This document shows positions 25,283-35,055 of a stretch of 64,000 nucleotides of DNA, one piece after another; the first letter of the stretch is position 1; every line of letters starts with the position of its first letter. The stretch lies in the NCBI GenBank assembly GCA_035379625.1, contig DAOSVM010000001.1, positions 1-64,000 on the forward strand, written 5' to 3'. The notes below the pieces were generated by a model. It ran no database searches, was not told the origin of the DNA, and was given only the letters and a program-made list of their open reading frames with translations. The stretch comes from DAOSCP01 sp035379625. Lineage in GTDB: Bacteria > Bacteroidota > Ignavibacteria > Ignavibacteriales > DAOSCP01. The position numbers and the translations under genes are program-made.

Positions 25283-26734
25283 TTATTTTTTATTTGCTAG
25301 AGCATGCTTTAAGGATCCAACCGAAACAAAAGTGTAACCTAAAAATGATAGTAAATGGAATGGGATAGCTGCTAATTCCATAAAATATATAGCCGCAACT
25401 AAACCGACAAATGTATAAATTGCCATCAGTAATTCTATATAAACTGAAAAATTAATTTTTGCTTTGTATTTTTTATCTACCCATTTGTCTTTTTTTCCTT
25501 CAATTTTAAACTTAGGAGTTCTCACGAATTCACTTTTTCTATCAAGTAAAGCTTCAAAAACAGCTCTTGAGTTATTTAAGGCAAATCCCATACTACCAGC
25601 CATAAATAAAGGATAAAGAATTATTTTATTTTGCCAATCTTCGTGAACATCCTTTTGGGCAAAGAAGTATAAAAAGAAAGTGCTTAAAAATCCAAGTATG
25701 AAAATAGACATGGCGTTGAAAAAATCTTCGTGGTAACCACTATTTTTTATAAAAACTAATGGCACATTTATAATAGTAGATAATAAAATAAACGGAAAAG
25801 CATATGAACCAATAAGGTGATAAGTTGATACAATTTTAGTTTTTAAGGGTAAATGAGATTTCCAAACCATTGGTAATAATTTTTTTGAAACCTCAACTGT
25901 GCCTTTAGTCCAACGGAATTGCTGAGCTTTTAATGCGTTCATTTCAGCAGGTAATTCTGCAGGTGTTGTAACATCTCTTAAATAAACGAATTTCCATCCT
26001 TTTAATTGAGCACGATAACTTAAATCTAAGTCTTCTGTTAATGTATCTGCTTCCCAATTTCCCGCATCGATTATACATTCTTTGCGCCAAACTCCACCAG
26101 TACCATTGAAATTCATTAAAAATCCGGCCTTACTACGTACATGCTGTTCTATGACAAAATGCCCATCTAAAGAAAATGACTGTACTTTAGTTAGAAGAGA
26201 GTAATCATAATTCATATGTTCCCAACGAGTTTGCACCAGCCCTACTTTATCATCAGAAAAATATTTCATTGTTTGTTTGAGGAAATCAGGGCGAGGGACG
26301 AAATCGGCATCAAAAATTGCAACGAATTCACCTTTCGCAAATTGTAGACCATATTTCAAAGCGCCTGCTTTAAAACCTTCCCTATTGTTTCTTCTTATGT
26401 GTACAATATCGAAACCTTGAGCTTTTTTTTCTTCAACTTTTTTAGCAACAATTTGAGTAGTTTCATCCGTAGAGTCATCAAGAATTTGAATTTCTAATTT
26501 ATCTTTTGGCCAATCCAATTCGCATACGGAATCAATCAATCTTTCTACAACATACATTTCATTATACATTGGCAATTGAATTGTTACTACTTTATCTTCT
26601 AATGGTTTATCAAGTGCTTTGAATTGAACATCTTTGCTCTTATTTCTAAAATAAATCATTATAAAACCATGCAAGGCAAAAAAAGTTAATATTGACAATG
26701 CTACAAAATAAACTACTAAAATTACTTGATCCAT
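25283..26734 (-). CDS. processive family 2 glycosyltransferase, membrane-bound
   Basis: 483 residues. One N-terminal membrane helix (VILVVYFVALSILTFF), a cytoplasmic GT2 domain and four C-terminal helices. The catalytic pattern is complete: DDSTDET near 87, DADF near 142, TEDLDL near 233 and QFRWTKG near 272, i.e. D,D,D,QxxRW as in cellulose synthase-like enzymes. It should polymerise a beta-linked glycan and extrude it; the sugar and any partner proteins are not visible nearby. Single gene with its own terminator, divergent from the MFS gene. Confidence 0.85.
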   Translation of the reverse strand: MDQVILVVYFVALSILTFFALHGFIMIYFRNKSKDVQFKALDKPLEDKVVTIQLPMYNEMYVVERLIDSVCELDWPKDKLEIQILDDSTDETTQIVAKKVEEKKAQGFDIVHIRRNNREGFKAGALKYGLQFAKGEFVAIFDADFVPRPDFLKQTMKYFSDDKVGLVQTRWEHMNYDYSLLTKVQSFSLDGHFVIEQHVRSKAGFLMNFNGTGGVWRKECIIDAGNWEADTLTEDLDLSYRAQLKGWKFVYLRDVTTPAELPAEMNALKAQQFRWTKGTVEVSKKLLPMVWKSHLPLKTKIVSTYHLIGSYAFPFILLSTIINVPLVFIKNSGYHEDFFNAMSIFILGFLSTFFLYFFAQKDVHEDWQNKIILYPLFMAGSMGFALNNSRAVFEALLDRKSEFVRTPKFKIEGKKDKWVDKKYKAKINFSVYIELLMAIYTFVGLVAAIYFMELAAIPFHLLSFLGYTFVSVGSLKHALANKK

Positions 26735-26811
26735 TTTTACTCATTAAATTAATTTTTAGCATATGAATTTAATTTTTTTTATGAACTTTTCCAAATTTTA
26801 CTAAGTTATTG

Positions 26812-26844
26812 TTGTTAACAATTATAAGATTTTTTTTATATTTG
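26812..26844 (+). promoter_or_regulatory. Bacteroidota-type promoter for the MFS gene
   Basis: TATATTTG at 26837-26844 is a consensus -7 element. The nearest TTG (26812-26814) is 22 bases upstream, two more than in the other promoters here. About 29 bases to the ATG. Confidence 0.5.
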
Positions 26845-26873
26845 TAGTTACTTTTAATTTAATTAAGAAATAT

Positions 26874-28064
26874 ATGCCATCTAAACGTTTCCAAATAATA
26901 GCAATTTTTATTACAATTTTTATTGATTTAATTGGTTTTGGTATTTTAATACCAGTTTTACCAACGTATGCAAAAAATTTCTTGGGAGCAAATGAGTTCC
27001 ATATCGGATTAATTTTAGCTTCATATTCTTTTATGCAATTTCTATTTAATCCAATTATCGGGCAACTTTCAGATAAATTCGGAAGAAAATTATTTATAGT
27101 TTCTTGTCTTTATCTATTAGGGATTACATATTTTTTATTACCATTTGCCAAAAATGTATGGCTATTTTTAATAATCAGAGCAATCGCTGGTATTGGAGGT
27201 GCAAATATTGGAGTTTCTCAAGCTTATATTGCTGATATAACTACAAAAGAAGAACGTACAAAAGCAATGGGAATTATAGGTGTTGCATTTGGTTTTGGTT
27301 TTATGATAGGTCCTGTAATTGGTGGTATAATTTCGCATTACTTAGGTTTTTTTTATATAGGAGTTTTTTCAGGTTTACTTTCTACAACTGCAGCAACATT
27401 TGCACTTATTGTTATACCAAAAACTAAAACATCTTTTAAACAAATTACTATTAAGCATTTTAAGTTGATAGATTATGGTAATTTTACAAAAATATTAAAC
27501 TTACCAGAAGTAGGGCTATTGATATTATTATTTTTTATAGTCACTTTTTCTATAGCAAATATTTTTGGGACTTTACCACTTTTAGGAATACAAATTTATA
27601 AATTAAACGATCTCCATATTGGTATAGTAATGAGCTCAATGGGACTTGCAGGAATATTAACACAAGCATTTTTAACCCACAATTTGGAGAACAAATTAGG
27701 CTATTATAAACTTTTACTACTTTCCATGATTATTCTTGCTTTAGGTTTAGCACTTATGCCTTTGGGTAATAATGTTTTTTATTTAATATTTTTTGTTATT
27801 GTATTTGCAGTTGGTCAAGGTTTATTGCAAAATCTTTTGCCTAGTTTAATATCAAAAAAATCACCTCACAACCTACAGGGAGCAATATTAGGTGTAAATC
27901 AATCTTTATCTGCTTTTGCAAGAGCTTTAGGACCACTTTGGGGCGGATTTTCATTCCATTACATTGGTTATAAAACACCTTATTTAACAGGTTCTATTTT
28001 TGCACTATTAACTTTCTTTATTGCAAGAAACAATTTAAAAGGGAAATATGATACAAATAAATAA
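26874..28064 (+). CDS. MFS drug-efflux transporter (TetA-like, 12 TM)
   Basis: 396 residues, twelve membrane helices. Motif A GQLSDKFGRKLF follows helix 2, and the antiporter motif C GFMIGPVIGG lies in helix 5, as in TetA and other DHA1 drug/H+ antiporters. Substrate unknown. Its last 17 bases overlap the start of the dihydrouridine synthase gene, so the two are co-transcribed, although the functions look unrelated. Confidence 0.83.
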   Translation: MPSKRFQIIAIFITIFIDLIGFGILIPVLPTYAKNFLGANEFHIGLILASYSFMQFLFNPIIGQLSDKFGRKLFIVSCLYLLGITYFLLPFAKNVWLFLIIRAIAGIGGANIGVSQAYIADITTKEERTKAMGIIGVAFGFGFMIGPVIGGIISHYLGFFYIGVFSGLLSTTAATFALIVIPKTKTSFKQITIKHFKLIDYGNFTKILNLPEVGLLILLFFIVTFSIANIFGTLPLLGIQIYKLNDLHIGIVMSSMGLAGILTQAFLTHNLENKLGYYKLLLLSMIILALGLALMPLGNNVFYLIFFVIVFAVGQGLLQNLLPSLISKKSPHNLQGAILGVNQSLSAFARALGPLWGGFSFHYIGYKTPYLTGSIFALLTFFIARNNLKGKYDTNK

Positions 28065-29034
28065 CATAAATTATAAATTACCATTAATTTTAGCACCTAT
28101 GGAAGATGTTACTGATATTTCTTTTAGAAAAATTTGTAAAAAATTAGGTGCCGATATTGTTTTTACTGAATTTGTTAACGCCGAAGGGCTTACTCGTGGG
28201 AGTAAAAAAACATATAAAAAAATGCTTTTTGAAGACGATGAAAGACCTATTGTAGTTCAAATTTACGGTGAAAATATTGATTCGATGAAAAAAGCTGCTA
28301 AAATGGCTGAAGAATTAAGACCTGAAATCATTGATATTAATGCCGGTTGTTGGGTAAAAAAAATTGCCAATCGAGGTGCTGGAGCAGGTCTAATAAAAGA
28401 TCCTGATTATTTAGAACAAATGGTTTATGAAGTAGCAAATGCTGTTTCAGTTCCTGTATCTGTAAAAACGAGAATCGGTTGGGATGAAAACTCTATAAAC
28501 ATTCTTGAAAATGCTCAGCGTATTGAAAAGGCTGGAGCAAAATTATTAACTCTTCATTGCAGAACTCGTTCGCAAGGCCACTCTGGTAATCCTGACTGGG
28601 AATGGATTAATCGAGTAAAAGAAGTGGTTAAAATTCCAGTTGTATTGAATGGCGGATTGATGGAACTATCAGATATTCAAAAAGCAATTGAAACCACCAA
28701 AGCAGATGGACTAATGATTGCTCGTGGCGCAATTGGCCAACCTTGGATTTTTAAAGTTGCAAAAGAATTTATTGAAAACAATAAAGTAATCGATATTTCT
28801 ATTGAAGAAAGATTTGAAATATTATTTCAGCATTTAAATTTATCATATCAATACAAGGGCGAATTTGGTTTAATAGAATTTAGAAAATTTTATACTGGAT
28901 ATTTAAAAGGTTTATATAACGCTTCCCAAATTCGTTCAAAACTTATGCTGTTGAAAGACATTAATGAAATTAAAACTTTATTAACGAATTATTTGAATGA
29001 TTTGTTAATTTATCAGGCAAACTTTACTAATTAA
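28048..29034 (+). CDS. tRNA-dihydrouridine synthase
   Basis: 328 residues. FMN enzyme that reduces uridines in the tRNA D-loop. LAPMEDVTDISFRKICKKLGAD at the N-terminus binds FMN; the catalytic cysteine is in NAGCWVKKIANRGAGAGL near residue 105, where the usual CPV is CWV; TRIGWDE near 150 and MIARGAIGQPWIF near 230 follow. Of DusB type by length and motifs. Starts inside the 3' end of the MFS gene. Confidence 0.88.
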   Translation: MIQINNINYKLPLILAPMEDVTDISFRKICKKLGADIVFTEFVNAEGLTRGSKKTYKKMLFEDDERPIVVQIYGENIDSMKKAAKMAEELRPEIIDINAGCWVKKIANRGAGAGLIKDPDYLEQMVYEVANAVSVPVSVKTRIGWDENSINILENAQRIEKAGAKLLTLHCRTRSQGHSGNPDWEWINRVKEVVKIPVVLNGGLMELSDIQKAIETTKADGLMIARGAIGQPWIFKVAKEFIENNKVIDISIEERFEILFQHLNLSYQYKGEFGLIEFRKFYTGYLKGLYNASQIRSKLMLLKDINEIKTLLTNYLNDLLIYQANFTN

Positions 29035-29036
29035 TA

Positions 29037-29276
29037 TTACCTTTTAGCGTAAACAACTTTTAAATTAAAAACTGATGGATATTTTTCCATATATTCTTTC
29101 ATTGTTATATTCAACAATTGCATTACATCACCATATTCTCCAACAATTAATGTACTAAGTTTACTTGTTTTTATTTCCAAATTTTTAAATTCGTTAATCC
29201 TTTCGATATAGGATTTAATAACGTTCAAATAATCATCTACAAGTGGATAATAACTTATTTCAACAGAAATTTGCAT
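29037..29276 (-). CDS. YkoF-like thiamine/HMP-binding domain protein
   Basis: 79 residues, a single ferredoxin-like domain: ISVEISYYPL at the start, KNLEIKTSKLSTLIVGEYGDVMQLL in the middle. YkoF-type domains bind thiamine or its pyrimidine part; this short form occurs alone in many bacteria. No thiamine genes or riboswitch are visible nearby. It ends two bases after the convergent dus gene and may be co-transcribed with the phosphodiesterase gene 11 bp upstream. Confidence 0.65.
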   Translation of the reverse strand: MQISVEISYYPLVDDYLNVIKSYIERINEFKNLEIKTSKLSTLIVGEYGDVMQLLNITMKEYMEKYPSVFNLKVVYAKR

Positions 29277-29287
29277 AGCTTACACCT

Positions 29288-30469
29288 TTATTTTAATATA
29301 AATTCGATATTTTCTAATTTACCGTCAATTTTATGATTATATTTTAAATTATATATTTTGCATAACATAGGATAAATATCAACATTACTAACAGTTCCGA
29401 TGTGGTAATTATTTTTGAAACTTGGTCCACAAGCAACAAAAATGCCATGCATCTCAATATTATTATTATCCCATCCATGGCTAGCTTTCAATTTTGCTTC
29501 ATATTCATCCATAACATCAGTTATTATATAACCAATTTCAGGTATAATTAAAATATCTCCAAGGTACTTTGCATTTTTAAAGTTTAGCCAAGAAGGTATT
29601 TCATTTTTTAAGAATATTTTATAATTATTTTCATTTTTCTTTAATTCATTATAAATCTTTTTATAATCTTTACTTTTTAAAGTAAAAAAAGTTCCACTTG
29701 CTATTTTTTCATAATCATATTTTTTTAGTGTATTAGAAATATTTATTACGCCTTTAATTTCTGCCATTCCGTGGTCAGAAACTAAAATTATATTTGTACT
29801 ATCATATAAATTAATTTTTCTCAATTTTTTAATAAGAATCCCTGTCAAAAAATCAAGTTTTTGTATTACAGAGTCAATTTTTGCACTTTTTGGTCCATAT
29901 TTATGCCCATATGTATCAGTAGCATCAAAATAAAGAGTAATAAATTTAGGCCTTATATTACTTGGTAATTGCAACCAAGAAATAATACTGTCAATTCTTT
30001 TTTCATAAGGGAATAAATGCTCATATTTCTTATAAATAAATGGTCTTTTAGCTTTATCGTTAACATCGGAATAAGGCCAGAAATAAGATGCTGTTTTAAT
30101 ACCATTTTTATTTGCAGTTTGCCAAAAAGCTTCACAATTATACCATTCAGGATTTCTAACTTCAATTGTATCATAAATAGCATATTTTTTCTTTTTCGAA
30201 GGATTGTAAAAAAAATTGGCAATTATATTATGATTTTCGGGATATTTCCCAGAAATAATAGAAATATGGTTTGGAAAAGTTATAGATGGATACGATGGTT
30301 TTAATGAAATTGCACTTATTCCATTTTGCTGTAAAGTATCAATGTTTGGCGTTAAGCCTCTATGTAAATAATCCCATCTGAATCCATCAAACGATATCAA
30401 TATTGTATAAGGATGTTCTTTTGCCAAAAGAAGTGTAAATAATGCAATAAAGATGAAATTTTTTTTCAT
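29288..30469 (-). CDS. secreted type I phosphodiesterase / nucleotide pyrophosphatase
   Basis: 393 residues with a signal peptide (MKKNFIFIALFTLLLA). Alkaline-phosphatase superfamily of the NPP type: metal-binding LISFDGFRWDYL, the nucleophile Thr in YPSITFPNHISIISGKYP near residue 65, then FDATDTYGHKYGP near 187, VSDHGMAEI near 235 and the late histidine in ASHGWDNNN near 332. It hydrolyses phosphodiester or pyrophosphate bonds of nucleotides or lipids outside the inner membrane. Element E3 lies 69 bp upstream of the start and may have displaced or become the promoter region. Confidence 0.85.
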   Translation of the reverse strand: MKKNFIFIALFTLLLAKEHPYTILISFDGFRWDYLHRGLTPNIDTLQQNGISAISLKPSYPSITFPNHISIISGKYPENHNIIANFFYNPSKKKKYAIYDTIEVRNPEWYNCEAFWQTANKNGIKTASYFWPYSDVNDKAKRPFIYKKYEHLFPYEKRIDSIISWLQLPSNIRPKFITLYFDATDTYGHKYGPKSAKIDSVIQKLDFLTGILIKKLRKINLYDSTNIILVSDHGMAEIKGVINISNTLKKYDYEKIASGTFFTLKSKDYKKIYNELKKNENNYKIFLKNEIPSWLNFKNAKYLGDILIIPEIGYIITDVMDEYEAKLKASHGWDNNNIEMHGIFVACGPSFKNNYHIGTVSNVDIYPMLCKIYNLKYNHKIDGKLENIEFILK

Positions 30470-30538
30470 TTATGATACCTTTTAAAAATAGTTAATTAAT
30501 AATTTAGGAAAATTATTCTATAAAAAAAAGTTTATTTG

Positions 30539-31001
30539 GCTCAGACGGTGTAAGCGTAAGCCCCTTGCAGCTTAAGTCAAGCTGCAAGGGGAAGCGGGCC
30601 GAACGGCCCGCAAAAATCCCCCTTAATCCCCCTTGGAAAGGGGGAATGAAATTTTCAAATTCAAAAGTTTGCTCAGGAGAAGTCTTATGAGTTACTTACT
30701 AAATAATTTTATTATTTACCACATTTACTGTAAATGATTTTAGCTATTTTTTTTGTGGATAATATATTTGAAATATTTTAATATATCGCAATTACAATTA
30801 TATCGTATATACAATTATATTGCATATGCAAATATATTTTTAATATTTTAATAAATAAATTTTATTTTTTTTATAATTCTTGGATATTTAACTAAATGTC
30901 AAAGTGTTTAAATATTATAACAAATTGATAATAAAGCATATATGGTATTGTGAAAAAATATATTTTGGGCGTAAGCCCGTTTATGCTTACACCGTCCGAG
31001 C
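30539..31001 (-). mobile_element. non-coding inverted-repeat element E3 (463 bp)
   Basis: Ends GCTCAGACGGTGTAAGC (30539) and, inward from 31001, GCTCGGACGGTGTAAGC: one difference in 17. The 13-bp hairpin end is on the left (CCCCTTGCAGCTT-AAGTC-AAGCTGCAAGGGG, then GCGGGCC-GAAC-GGCCCGC), so it is inverted relative to E1, E2 and E5. An extra module with three five-base C or G runs (around 30607-30646) follows. TA lies at the right only; the left flank is TTTG. No coding sequence. The right end is 87 bp from the TonB receptor stop. Confidence 0.77.
30797..30850. repeat. AT-rich 17-bp-period array in E3
   Basis: Four clean units in phase, each NG(C/T)A(A/T)(A/T)(T)(A/G)CAA followed by TTATAT, for example CGTATATACAATTATAT. 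Confidence 0.65.
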
Positions 31002-31023
31002 TAATGAAGAGTATTTTTTTTAA

Positions 31024-31064
31024 AATTAAAAAAAGGCAAGCTCGCTTACGCTCGCCTGCCTTCA
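31024..31064 (-). terminator. terminator of the TonB receptor gene
   Basis: AAGGCAgGC / GCtTGCCTT with a 12-base loop and a T-run on the minus strand. The same hairpin, with compensating base changes and a similar loop, follows E4 and E5. Confidence 0.8.
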
Positions 31065-31087
31065 TTTTTGTTCAAAATATTTAAAAT

Positions 31088-34000
31088 TTAAAATGAGTAT
31101 CTAATACCAAATTGCATTTGCCATCTTGAGAGCAGATCATCTGTTAAATATGGATCATTTGAGGTTTTATTAAATGAGAATACGTGTTTACCATCTGTTG
31201 TTTTACCTACATATTGCAATAATTTATCAGTTTGGTTATTTACGTATTTAATTCTTCCCCAATCTTTATTTAGTAAGTTAGGTAGGTTTAAAATATCCAA
31301 TGAAATTTGTAGTTTATGATTAGAATTGCTTAATGTAAATAATGGTATATCTTGTGAAATTCTTAAATCTAATTGTTGTTGCCATGGCTCAACAGCAGCA
31401 TTTCTTTTCATTGTTTGGCCTTTGTGTTCTTTTAAATAGTCGTCATTGTTAACATAATTAAAGAATTTAGTATACATAGCATCATCTTTTACAAAGCTAC
31501 CACTAGTAATTCTACCTAAATAAATATCATTTCCATCTTTTGGTATATAGATAAGATCATTATCTCTTGAGCCATCGCCATTTACATCACCATCATAAAT
31601 GTAGGAGAATGGTCTACCAGATTGTAAATTATAGAACAATGAGATTGTTGTTTTCCAATCTTTTTCAAATTCGAAAGTTTGTGATAATGCTATAAAAAAA
31701 CGATGCCTGATTTCATAGTTAGCAGTAACAACTTCTGGATCATTCATATCATAAGCAATTGGATTATATCTCCATTGAGAATATGCTTGTGAAGAAACAA
31801 CGGAGTTAACATCAAATGCTCTATTATAAGTATAAGCGGTATTAACGTTTATTCCGTAAGGTAAATCGCCTTGTAATTGGAATGTAGCGCTATATTGATA
31901 GTTTTTGTTGGTATTTTTCATTAGAATTATATCTGTGAAATTATTAGTATTAACTTTAGTATATGTTTTTCTTCCATCAACTGACCAATTACCAGTTTGT
32001 TTATAATTTAAGTTTTGATAAGCAACATCATTAATAGCTCTTGAGAAAATCAATTCAACTGTTCCAACAAGGCCATATATTAATTGTCTATCAGCTGCAA
32101 GGTTAGCTCTGAAAACTTGTGGCATTTTGAAATTTTTATCTGTGATATCTACTTCAGTTGTTGCTATAGGAGATAAAGAAACACCTGGATCCCCTGGTTT
32201 AGGCTGTAATAATGGATTAGGTTGGAAAAAGCCGTTAGTTAATCCAGTTTTTACATCAAGTCTGGCCATATCTACTCCAGTGTTGCCATATTGGTTTGAA
32301 ATCCAAACGTAAGGCACTTTACCTGTAAATACTCCTAAACCACCTCTGATTTGAGTTGTTTTATCATCAAATACGTCATAGTTAAATCCTATCCTTGGCG
32401 AGATAAGAACTTTTCCACTAGGTACTTTACTTGTATTTAAACCAAAGTATTTATACAATGTATCATTATATAAAGGATTTTTGGGGAAAATTGGAATATC
32501 TGCTCTAATTCCGTAAGTTAATTTTAAGTTAGGTAAAACTTTCCATTCATCTTGTGCATAAAAACCAAGCTGTGTTACATCAAATTTAGCTGTAGGTTGA
32601 GTAACACCTGGTAATTTAGAATAACTTAATCTATATTGGCTTGGTTTCCCATTAGCAAAATCATCTATACTATTAAATGCATAGAAACCGTAGAAATCTC
32701 TAATGAATAAATTTTCAAAAGAGAAAAATTCGTTATGTGTACCAAATGTTAAAGTGTGTTCGTCCATATACCAAGTAAAATTATCAGTTAATTCAAATAT
32801 ATCTTGGTTTAACTTATTCGCTTGAGAAAATTCTTCCCCACCTAATTGAATATTCAATCCTGTTACAGGAGTTTTAATTTGAATTGATGGGAAACTAGAA
32901 GATTTAGGTTCTCTTTTATCACGAACTGCAGTATAACCAGCAATAAATTCGTTAGAAAATTCTTTTCCAAATACACTATTCACTTGTAAGACAGTAGAAT
33001 TTGTATTATTCTTCATTTTGTAAATTCTATCAGAAAAATTGATTACCTTATCATTTCTACCAGTTTTTTCATCGTAAGCACTTACATAATTATGTCTTAA
33101 AGTAATTTTATGATTTTTATCAAGGTTATAATCAAATCTTAAGAATAATTTACCAGAAGGTCTTTCAGCATCATAAGGAGTATAAGAACCAGGATTGTAA
33201 GAATATTTATTTCTGGCAATTGAATCAACTTTATTAGCATAACTTATATATTGATTTCTTACAGCATCATTTGAAGCTTGATCAATTACTAAATTTTTTT
33301 TAGGCTCAACTTTTTTAGTCATTTCCGCATTAACAAAGAAAAATAATTTATTTTCAAGAATTGGACCACCTAATCTTATACCAGTTTGATTTTCAGTAAA
33401 GTTAGGATATTTCTTTTTCAATGCATCAGGGCTTTTACCCATAAAATCTTGGTTTCTGTTATAAGAATAAATAGCACCAGAAAATTGGTTTGTTCCACTT
33501 CTCGTTATTGCATTAATTCCACCACCTGTAAAACCGCCTAATCTTACGTCATATGGCGCAACAACAACTTGGAATTCTTGAATAGCATCCAATGATATAG
33601 GGTTTGTACCTGCTTGTCCACCTGGAGTACCAGATGAAGTTAAACCAAATAAATCATTATACTGTGTACCATCTATCTGTATATTATTAAATCTACTACT
33701 TCTACCTGCAGCACTCGAAGTTTTACCATCGAATTGAGGAGTAAATTTAGCAAAATCTTGGAAACTTCTTGCTATTGTAGGGAATGATTCAATTTGTTTA
33801 TCATTAACGTTAGTAGCTGCGCCGGTTCTACTTTGCGAAATAACAGCATTTCTTTTGGCAGTTACCTGGATTTCAGCTGTAGTCATACCTTCAGGCAATA
33901 ATTTTAAGTTTGCAGTCAATACTTGCCCTAATCTGAATGTTATATTTTCGATCTCTGGATTGATATAACCAGGCGCTAAAACTTCCAACTTATATTGCGT

Positions 34001-34222
34001 ACCAGCTTTGATATTAGGGATTGTAAAAGCACCATTATCTCTTGATTCAGTTGCATATTGTGTACCAGTAGGAACATGTGTTAAGAATATAAAAGCGTTT
34101 GGGACAGGTTCCCCTTTAGTATTTTTTAATGTGCCTTCTAATGTAGCACTTGTAGAGCTCTGGGCGTAAATATTTAAAGAAAGCAAAAGCCCAGAAAGGA
34201 TTAACAGAAACAATTTTTTCAT
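31088..34222 (-). CDS. TonB-dependent outer-membrane receptor with carboxypeptidase-regulatory domain (Oar-like)
   Basis: 1044 residues. Signal peptide (LFLLILSGLLLSLNIYAQ), a carboxypeptidase-regulatory-like beta domain (residues ~23-110, ATLEGTLKNTKGEPVPNAFIF), a plug domain (~130-235, with IQIDGTQYNDLFG and GGFTGGGINAITRSGTNQF), then the 22-strand barrel ending in phenylalanine (QMQFGIRYSF), the BAM recognition end. Imports an unknown large ligand with TonB energy; Oar-type members are also linked to protein import or secretion. Single gene, 301 bp before the next gene upstream. Confidence 0.88.
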   Translation of the reverse strand: MKKLFLLILSGLLLSLNIYAQSSTSATLEGTLKNTKGEPVPNAFIFLTHVPTGTQYATESRDNGAFTIPNIKAGTQYKLEVLAPGYINPEIENITFRLGQVLTANLKLLPEGMTTAEIQVTAKRNAVISQSRTGAATNVNDKQIESFPTIARSFQDFAKFTPQFDGKTSSAAGRSSRFNNIQIDGTQYNDLFGLTSSGTPGGQAGTNPISLDAIQEFQVVVAPYDVRLGGFTGGGINAITRSGTNQFSGAIYSYNRNQDFMGKSPDALKKKYPNFTENQTGIRLGGPILENKLFFFVNAEMTKKVEPKKNLVIDQASNDAVRNQYISYANKVDSIARNKYSYNPGSYTPYDAERPSGKLFLRFDYNLDKNHKITLRHNYVSAYDEKTGRNDKVINFSDRIYKMKNNTNSTVLQVNSVFGKEFSNEFIAGYTAVRDKREPKSSSFPSIQIKTPVTGLNIQLGGEEFSQANKLNQDIFELTDNFTWYMDEHTLTFGTHNEFFSFENLFIRDFYGFYAFNSIDDFANGKPSQYRLSYSKLPGVTQPTAKFDVTQLGFYAQDEWKVLPNLKLTYGIRADIPIFPKNPLYNDTLYKYFGLNTSKVPSGKVLISPRIGFNYDVFDDKTTQIRGGLGVFTGKVPYVWISNQYGNTGVDMARLDVKTGLTNGFFQPNPLLQPKPGDPGVSLSPIATTEVDITDKNFKMPQVFRANLAADRQLIYGLVGTVELIFSRAINDVAYQNLNYKQTGNWSVDGRKTYTKVNTNNFTDIILMKNTNKNYQYSATFQLQGDLPYGINVNTAYTYNRAFDVNSVVSSQAYSQWRYNPIAYDMNDPEVVTANYEIRHRFFIALSQTFEFEKDWKTTISLFYNLQSGRPFSYIYDGDVNGDGSRDNDLIYIPKDGNDIYLGRITSGSFVKDDAMYTKFFNYVNNDDYLKEHKGQTMKRNAAVEPWQQQLDLRISQDIPLFTLSNSNHKLQISLDILNLPNLLNKDWGRIKYVNNQTDKLLQYVGKTTDGKHVFSFNKTSNDPYLTDDLLSRWQMQFGIRYSF

Positions 34223-34492
34223 ATGAACTCCAATTATTATTGAAAAAGTTTTTTTAACTTAATTATAATTTTTTTAAATATCAAGAAGAATATTATTTAC
34301 TCAAATAAATGTAAGGCTTGTAAATTAATTTATTGTTAAATACAAATTAATCTATTGTTATATATTCGACAAGAAAGAAAATAAAATGAAAATATTAGTT
34401 TTTTACTATAATAATGATAATTGTATAATTTCATAACATTATATATACTGTATTACATAACACATTATATTATTAAATTATTTAAAATAAAA
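34223..34492. other. intergenic region upstream of the TonB receptor
   Basis: About 270 bp, very AT-rich. It must contain the receptor's promoter (minus strand), but I see no clean TTG-N20-TAnnTTTG match. No repeat element, no gene. Confidence 0.5.
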
Positions 34493-34516
34493 AAAGGGCT
34501 TTTTGCAAGCCCTTTT
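34493..34516 (-). terminator. terminator of the ferritin-like gene
   Basis: AAAAAGGGCT-TTTTGCA-AGCCCTTTTTT, eight to ten bp past the stop. Symmetric A/T runs would let it work in either direction. Confidence 0.85.
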
Positions 34517-34523
34517 TTTATGA

Positions 34524-35036
34524 TTATATTCTTAGTTTTTTCCATTCTTCTTTCATTCTGTTAATATCAGTAATCCAATCTTCAATATCATTTTCATGTT
34601 CTATTTCTTGATTTAATATATTTACAGCCATTTGATGAGTAGTATGATCTTTACCAGCCGTAAAGTCTGCTATTTCCTGATATCGTTGGATAGCGCACCT
34701 CTCACCTTTGAGATTTTGTTCAAGTATAATCTCAATGTATGGATCAGTGGGGGCATCGTAATCACAACGAGCCAAGTTTTTCCATTCAAAAGGACTTAAA
34801 ACAGGTGTGCCTCCTAATTGTATAATTCTATTGCTCACAAGTTCTGCATGACTTAATTCTTGTTGTGCATGTAATACAAGTTCTGGCTCAATTTCACTGC
34901 GCATAGGGCCTTCCATCACCTTAGCACCAACCCAATATTGATAATACGCCAACCATTCTTCTGCTAAAGCAGCATTTAACATTTCTACTAATTTTTCATT
35001 ATCAACCTTACTTACTTCAATTGCTTTTCTGCCCAT
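34524..35036 (-). CDS. ferritin-like protein of the Dps-like/thioferritin (DPSL) type
   Basis: 170 residues forming a four-helix bundle. Metal ligands are visible: Glu in LAEEWLAYYQYW near 27, HAQQELSHAE near 56-65, NLKGERCAIQRY with Glu112, and LNQEIEHENDIEDW near 142-155. Two cysteines, C91 (LARCDYDAP) and C114 (GERC), lie close to this site, as in thioferritins (DPSL proteins) of archaea and Bacteroides, which use peroxide to oxidise iron in a cage. That assignment is from memory of the family; the alternative is a bacterioferritin-like protein. No haem Met is evident. RBS GAGGTA; own terminator. Confidence 0.72.
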   Translation of the reverse strand: MGRKAIEVSKVDNEKLVEMLNAALAEEWLAYYQYWVGAKVMEGPMRSEIEPELVLHAQQELSHAELVSNRIIQLGGTPVLSPFEWKNLARCDYDAPTDPYIEIILEQNLKGERCAIQRYQEIADFTAGKDHTTHQMAVNILNQEIEHENDIEDWITDINRMKEEWKKLRI

Positions 35037-35055
35037 AACTACCTCTTTTTTTATA

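Noticed and set aside
30607..30646. G-quadruplex or standalone repeat from the C- and G-runs
   Set aside because: Only two C-runs on one side and one G-run opposite; it reads better as an imperfect hairpin module shared by E3 and E4.
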